Shown piece after piece: positions 60,486 to 64,000 of a stretch of DNA of 64,000 bases (its first letter is position 1; each line of letters opens with the position of its first letter). The stretch spans positions 1 through 64,000 of the forward strand of contig JAHZGX010000013.1 in NCBI GenBank assembly GCA_019420585.1, read 5' to 3'. Source of the stretch: Prevotellaceae bacterium. Its GTDB lineage: Bacteria > Bacteroidota > Bacteroidia > Bacteroidales > Bacteroidaceae. Under the pieces are notes generated by a model. It ran no database searches, had not been told where the DNA came from, and saw only the letters and a program-made list of their open reading frames with translations. Position numbers and translations under genes: made by a program.

Positions 60486-61334
60486 ATGAATATACTTCCC
60501 CATTGCACTATAAACGTAGGCGGCACGCTGCTGGATTTGAGCGTCCCGCGAGTGATGGGCATCCTCAATGTAACACCTGATTCTTTTTATGCACAGAGCC
60601 GTAAACAGACAGAGGCCGACATAGAGGCGCGCGTAAGGCAGATGCTAGACGAGGGAGCCGATATGCTAGACGTGGGAGCGTATTCCAGCCGTCCGGGTGC
60701 CGACAATGTGTCTCCTGATGAGGAGATGGCTCGCCTGGCACAGGGGCTTGCCGTGCTCCGGCGCGTGGCTCCCGATGCTGTGGTGAGCGTGGATACGTTC
60801 CGTTCCGGCGTGGCACGTAGGTGCGTGGAGGACTTCGGCGTGCAGATTGTCAATGATATATCGGGAGGTGCGCTCGACCCGGACATGTTTGCCACCGTGG
60901 CCGGCCTGGGGGTACCATATATACTGATGCACATGAAGGGCAATCCGCAGACCATGCAGCAGGCACCCCACTATGATGACCTGCTCACGGAAATGCTGCG
61001 CTACTTTGCCGAACGTGTGCACCGTCTGCATGAGATGGGCGTGAAGGACATCATCATCGACCCTGGCTTTGGATTTGCAAAGACCCTGCAGCACAATTAT
61101 GAACTGATGCACCGCCTGGGTGACCTTGCCGTGCTGGGGCTTCCCATGCTGGTGGGTGTCAGCCGCAAGTCCATGATATCTCGTCTGCTCGGCATCACGC
61201 CTCAGGAGGCACTTAACGGCACCACCGTACTCAACACTTTGGCTTTGGAGCGCGGTGCCTCCATCCTGCGCGTGCATGACGTGAGGGAGGCCGTAGAGAC
61301 AGTGAAGATAACCAATATGATGCGTTCATGTTAG
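60486..61334 (+). CDS. folP: Dihydropteroate synthase
   Basis: FolP condenses p-aminobenzoate with the pterin diphosphate in folate synthesis and is the target of sulfonamides. From ATG 60486 the product has 282 residues with the DHPS signatures VMGILNVTPDSFY, MLDEGADMLDVGAYSSRPGA, SVDTFRSGVA, IVNDISGGA, IIDPGFGFAKT and VGVSRKSMISRLLG. The longer open frame (from 60453) begins inside the promoter. Its last 7 nt overlap the cdaA start, so the two are translationally coupled. Confidence 0.97.
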   Translation: MNILPHCTINVGGTLLDLSVPRVMGILNVTPDSFYAQSRKQTEADIEARVRQMLDEGADMLDVGAYSSRPGADNVSPDEEMARLAQGLAVLRRVAPDAVVSVDTFRSGVARRCVEDFGVQIVNDISGGALDPDMFATVAGLGVPYILMHMKGNPQTMQQAPHYDDLLTEMLRYFAERVHRLHEMGVKDIIIDPGFGFAKTLQHNYELMHRLGDLAVLGLPMLVGVSRKSMISRLLGITPQEALNGTTVLNTLALERGASILRVHDVREAVETVKITNMMRSC

Positions 61335-62107
61335 AAATGGGAATCAAGGACGCAATAGACGTCCTGCTGGTAGCCATCATACTGTTCTACTGTTACAAGT
61401 TGATGAAGCAGTCACGTTCAGTGAACATCTTTTACGGTGTGCTGGCGTTCGTAAGTTTTTGGATTGTCATCAGCAAAGTGCTTGAGATGAAACTGCTGGG
61501 CAACATACTTAACCAACTTGTGAGCGTGGGTGCCTTGGCCATCATCGTTCTCTTCCAGGAGGAGATACGCCATTTCTTCTATACCATAGGCACGCACCAG
61601 CGCGCCAAGAGGCTTATCCATATCTTCCGTCCCGAGAAGAAGAAGGGTATCCCGGGCATGGTGCATGAGCGTGAGGATATCTTCCCCATAGTGATGGCTT
61701 GTCTCAACATGAGCAAGCAGCGGGTGGGCGCGCTCGTTGTGATGCAGAACGACTTGCCGCTGACCGACTTTATCCGTACTGGCGAAGTGATTAACGCACG
61801 CATCAGTCAGCGTCTTATTGAGAACATCTTCTTCAAAAACAGTCCCTTGCATGACGGTGCCATGATCATCTCGGCAGGCAAGATAACGGCTGCCGCCTGC
61901 ATTCTGCCCATCAGCCATGACCTTGACATACCCAAGGAGTTCGGGCTGCGCCACCGTGCTGCAAAGGGTATCAGCAAGGAAACTGATGCACTGGCCATTG
62001 TGGTGAGTGAGGAAACGGGCAACATAAGTGCCGCTTACAATGACAACTTCCGCGCGCACCTCACAGCCGAGGATTTGGAACTGTTGCTCATGAAAGGCCG
62101 GTTCTGA
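61328..62107 (+). CDS. cdaA: Diadenylate cyclase CdaA
   Basis: CdaA makes cyclic di-AMP, a second messenger tied to osmotic and cell-wall balance. The 259-residue product has three N-terminal membrane helices (about 8-25, 35-52, 60-77) and the DAC domain (about 110-245), with the catalytic motifs HDGAMII and GLRHRAAKG. Length and layout match CdaA of Firmicutes and Bacteroidetes. It overlaps folP by 7 nt, an arrangement common in Bacteroidales. No cdaR or glmM is adjacent, and pta follows 44 bp later. Confidence 0.96.
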   Translation: MLEMGIKDAIDVLLVAIILFYCYKLMKQSRSVNIFYGVLAFVSFWIVISKVLEMKLLGNILNQLVSVGALAIIVLFQEEIRHFFYTIGTHQRAKRLIHIFRPEKKKGIPGMVHEREDIFPIVMACLNMSKQRVGALVVMQNDLPLTDFIRTGEVINARISQRLIENIFFKNSPLHDGAMIISAGKITAAACILPISHDLDIPKEFGLRHRAAKGISKETDALAIVVSEETGNISAAYNDNFRAHLTAEDLELLLMKGRF

Positions 62108-62151
62108 GAAGTACACAACAAACATCATATATAAAACAAGGAATCATCATC

Positions 62152-63162
62152 ATGAGTTTAATGGACAAGATTATCCTCCGCGCACAGCATGACAAGCAGC
62201 GCATAGTGCTGCCTGAGAGCCTGGAGGAACGTACATTGACTGCTGCCGACCGTGCCCTGGCCGATGGGTTGGCCGACATCATTCTGATCGGCAGCAAGCA
62301 GGAAATCTTTGCAGAGGCCGAGAAACTGGGTCTGAGAAACGTGGACAAGGCCACCATCATAGACCCCGCCACTAGCCCCAAGACCGAAGAGTACGCACAG
62401 TTGCTCTTCCAACTGAGGCAGAAGAAGGGCATGACCATAGAGGAGGCACGCCGCAAGGTGATGGATCCTCTCTACTTTGGATGCCTCATCATCAAGAATG
62501 GCGATGCCGACGGCCAGATTAGCGGTGCCCTCTCCACCACGGGTGACACCCTGCGCCCTGCGCTACAGATCATTAAGTGTGCACCGGGTATTTCCTGTGT
62601 GAGCGGTGCCATGCTGCTCATCACGGAGGCTCCCGAGTATGGTGAGAATGGAGTGCTGGTGGTGGGCGACGTGGCCGTAACCCCTGTTCCAGATGCTTCG
62701 CAACTTGCACAGATAGCCGTGTGCACTGCACAGACGGCGCGCAGCGTGGCCGGTTTTGCCGACCCTCGTGTGGCCATGCTTTCGTTCAGCACCAAGGGCA
62801 GTGCCAAGCATGAGGTGGTGGACAAGGTGGTTGAGGCCACACGCCTGGCTCATGAACTGGATTCCGCACTGAAGTTGGACGGTGAGTTGCAGGCTGATGC
62901 TGCACTGGTTCCATCGGTTGGAGCCAAGAAGGCACCGGGCAGCGATATCGCTGGCAAGGCAAACGTGCTGGTGTTCCCCTGTCTTGAGGTGGGCAATATA
63001 TCCTACAAACTGGTGCAACGGTTGGGGCATGCTGATGCCATTGGCCCCATCTTGCAGGGCATAGCACGTCCGGTGAACGACCTTTCACGTGGCTGTTCCG
63101 TGGATGACATATACAAGATGATTGCCATCACCGCCTGCCAGGCCATGGATGCCAAGAAGTAA
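62152..63162 (+). CDS. pta: Phosphate acetyltransferase
   Basis: Pta interconverts acetyl-CoA and acetyl phosphate, the first step of the acetate pathway completed by AckA. The 336-residue product is the short, single-domain form. Visible are RIVLPESLEERTL, NGDADGQISGALSTTGDTLRPALQ, FADPRVAMLSFSTKGSA, and the C-terminal NVLVFPCLEVGNISYKLVQR and GIARPVNDLSRGCS. It precedes ackA with a 100-bp gap holding a small hairpin. Confidence 0.97.
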   Translation: MSLMDKIILRAQHDKQRIVLPESLEERTLTAADRALADGLADIILIGSKQEIFAEAEKLGLRNVDKATIIDPATSPKTEEYAQLLFQLRQKKGMTIEEARRKVMDPLYFGCLIIKNGDADGQISGALSTTGDTLRPALQIIKCAPGISCVSGAMLLITEAPEYGENGVLVVGDVAVTPVPDASQLAQIAVCTAQTARSVAGFADPRVAMLSFSTKGSAKHEVVDKVVEATRLAHELDSALKLDGELQADAALVPSVGAKKAPGSDIAGKANVLVFPCLEVGNISYKLVQRLGHADAIGPILQGIARPVNDLSRGCSVDDIYKMIAITACQAMDAKK

Positions 63163-63183
63163 CAGGACGGAGCAGCACATACA

Positions 63184-63238
63184 TAATAATAATAATATAT
63201 ATACGGAAACAACGGGTCACAGCCATTCGGGCTGTGAC
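63184..63238 (+). other. pta-ackA spacer: AAT/AT run and 9-bp hairpin
   Basis: An (AAT)n and (AT)n run (63184-63203) is followed by the perfect hairpin GTCACAGCC / GGCTGTGAC (63216-63238, loop 5). There is no T-tract, so it is more likely an mRNA-stability or partial-stop element within the pta-ackA operon than a full terminator. Confidence 0.6.
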
Positions 63239-63262
63239 TCTTCATGATAAAAGACATATTAT

Positions 63263-64000
63263 ATGAAGATTCTGGTACTGAACTGCGGAAGCAGTTCTAT
63301 CAAGTACGCTCTCTATGACATGGCCGACCATTCTGTCATAACCAGTGGCGGCATTGAGAAAATCGGCCTGCCCGACTCGTTTGTCAACGTGAAACTCCAT
63401 GGCGAGAAGCATCGCATCATGCGTCCCATTGAGGAGCACACGGCCGGTGTGCAGTTTATCTTTGAGGTGCTCACGCAGGGCGAGTATGCCGTGCTGGGTG
63501 ACTTGAACGAACTGGGTGCCGTGGGACACCGCATGGTGCACGGTGGCGAGCGTTTCAACAAGTCGGTGCTCCTCACTTCCGAGGTGATGGAAGCCTTTGA
63601 GGCCTGCAATGACCTGGCTCCCCTGCACAACCCCGCCAACATCAAAGGAGTGAATGCAGTGAAGGCTTTGCTGCCTGACATACCCCAGGTGGGCGTGTTT
63701 GACACGGCTTTCCACCAGACTATGCCCGACTATGCATTCATGTACGCCCTTCCTTATGACCTGTACAAGAAGTATGGCGTGCGCCGCTATGGATTCCACG
63801 GCACCAGCCACCGCTATGTGTCGCAGCGCGTCTGCAAGTTCCTGGGTGTGGAGGCCGAGGGCAAGAAGATTATCACCTGCCACATAGGCAACGGTGCTTC
63901 CATTGCAGCCGTGAAGGACGGCAAGTGCGTGGACACCTCCATGGGGCTCACTCCGCTTGAGGGCTTGATGATGGGCACGCGCAGCGGCGACATCGATGCC
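63263..64000 (+). CDS. ackA: Acetate kinase, cut by the window end
   Basis: AckA makes ATP and acetate from acetyl phosphate, completing the pathway begun by Pta. The first 246 codons are present (MKILVLNCGSSSIKYALYD). Signature parts are VGHRMVHGGERF, APLHNPANI, VFDTAFHQTMPDYAF, RRYGFHGTSHRYVS, HIGNGASIAAV, and the beginning of the GTRSGDID loop. The remaining 150 or so residues lie beyond 64000. No stop is reached, so it is a partial gene, not a broken one. Confidence 0.97.
   Translation, partial: MKILVLNCGSSSIKYALYDMADHSVITSGGIEKIGLPDSFVNVKLHGEKHRIMRPIEEHTAGVQFIFEVLTQGEYAVLGDLNELGAVGHRMVHGGERFNKSVLLTSEVMEAFEACNDLAPLHNPANIKGVNAVKALLPDIPQVGVFDTAFHQTMPDYAFMYALPYDLYKKYGVRRYGFHGTSHRYVSQRVCKFLGVEAEGKKIITCHIGNGASIAAVKDGKCVDTSMGLTPLEGLMMGTRSGDIDA

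Overview
The window is chromosomal DNA of a Bacteroidales bacterium, most likely a Prevotellaceae-type gut anaerobe (the family is an inference). The evidence is: the gene order tRNA-Gly, tRNA-Thr, tuf, tRNA-Trp, secE, nusG, rplKAJL, rpoBC; many promoters of the Bacteroidetes type (TTTG, about 20 bp, TAnnTTTG) in place of E. coli-type boxes; HU-related DNA-binding proteins; outer-membrane barrels of the DUF5686 and carboxypeptidase-regulatory type; and secreted proteins ending in a 'YDIQGRRV...' or 'YNLQGVRV...' tail, as in type IX secretion cargo.

Layout. 1-12849: translation and transcription core (3 tRNAs, tuf, secE, nusG, four ribosomal proteins, rpoB, rpoC), all on +. 13169-19790: an outer-membrane DUF5686 protein, an HU-like protein on -, an AT-rich papain-family secreted protease and a small secreted protein. 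19878-24095: a translationally coupled pair on - (CDP-alcohol phosphatidyltransferase, then an IspD/TarI-like cytidylyltransferase) and a secreted vWA-type protein. 24375-26461: a palindrome array, a second HU-like gene and a lipoprotein/barrel pair. 26768-37729: a fasciclin lipoprotein and a long - strand run (pepD, ilvA, ridA, alpha-2-macroglobulin). 37988-46235: C-S lyase, a GH127 and glutaminase-like pair, and a DUF1846 protein. 46362-53460: ATP-grasp-like protein, a 1243-residue GT2/DUF4922/SpoIID fusion, flotillin and NfeD. 53741-57731: a clan-F (GH43-like) glycosidase and an outer-membrane barrel. 58145-64000: rsmA and murF on -, then folP, cdaA, pta and ackA (cut by the window end) on +.

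The most unusual signal lies outside the genes. Both HU-like genes are preceded, at about 90-110 bp, by arrays of 18-bp dyads separated by 4-5 bp (centre-to-centre 22-23 bp). The geometry is the same at both loci but the dyad sequences are unrelated. A third array with 22-bp spacing lies in front of a 44-codon ORF that starts MAIRFGLSLN, much like the second HU-like protein (MAIKYSLSV), and a fourth 22-bp repeat lies upstream of the GH127 gene. Because HU proteins favour bent or cruciform DNA, arrayed cruciform-capable sites next to HU-like genes are a plausible undescribed regulatory or structural system. Other points of interest are the three-domain SpoIID fusion, an A10 run that puts ridA in the -1 frame with the macroglobulin gene, a vWA domain whose halves appear in swapped order, and the cytidylyltransferase/phosphatidyltransferase pair.
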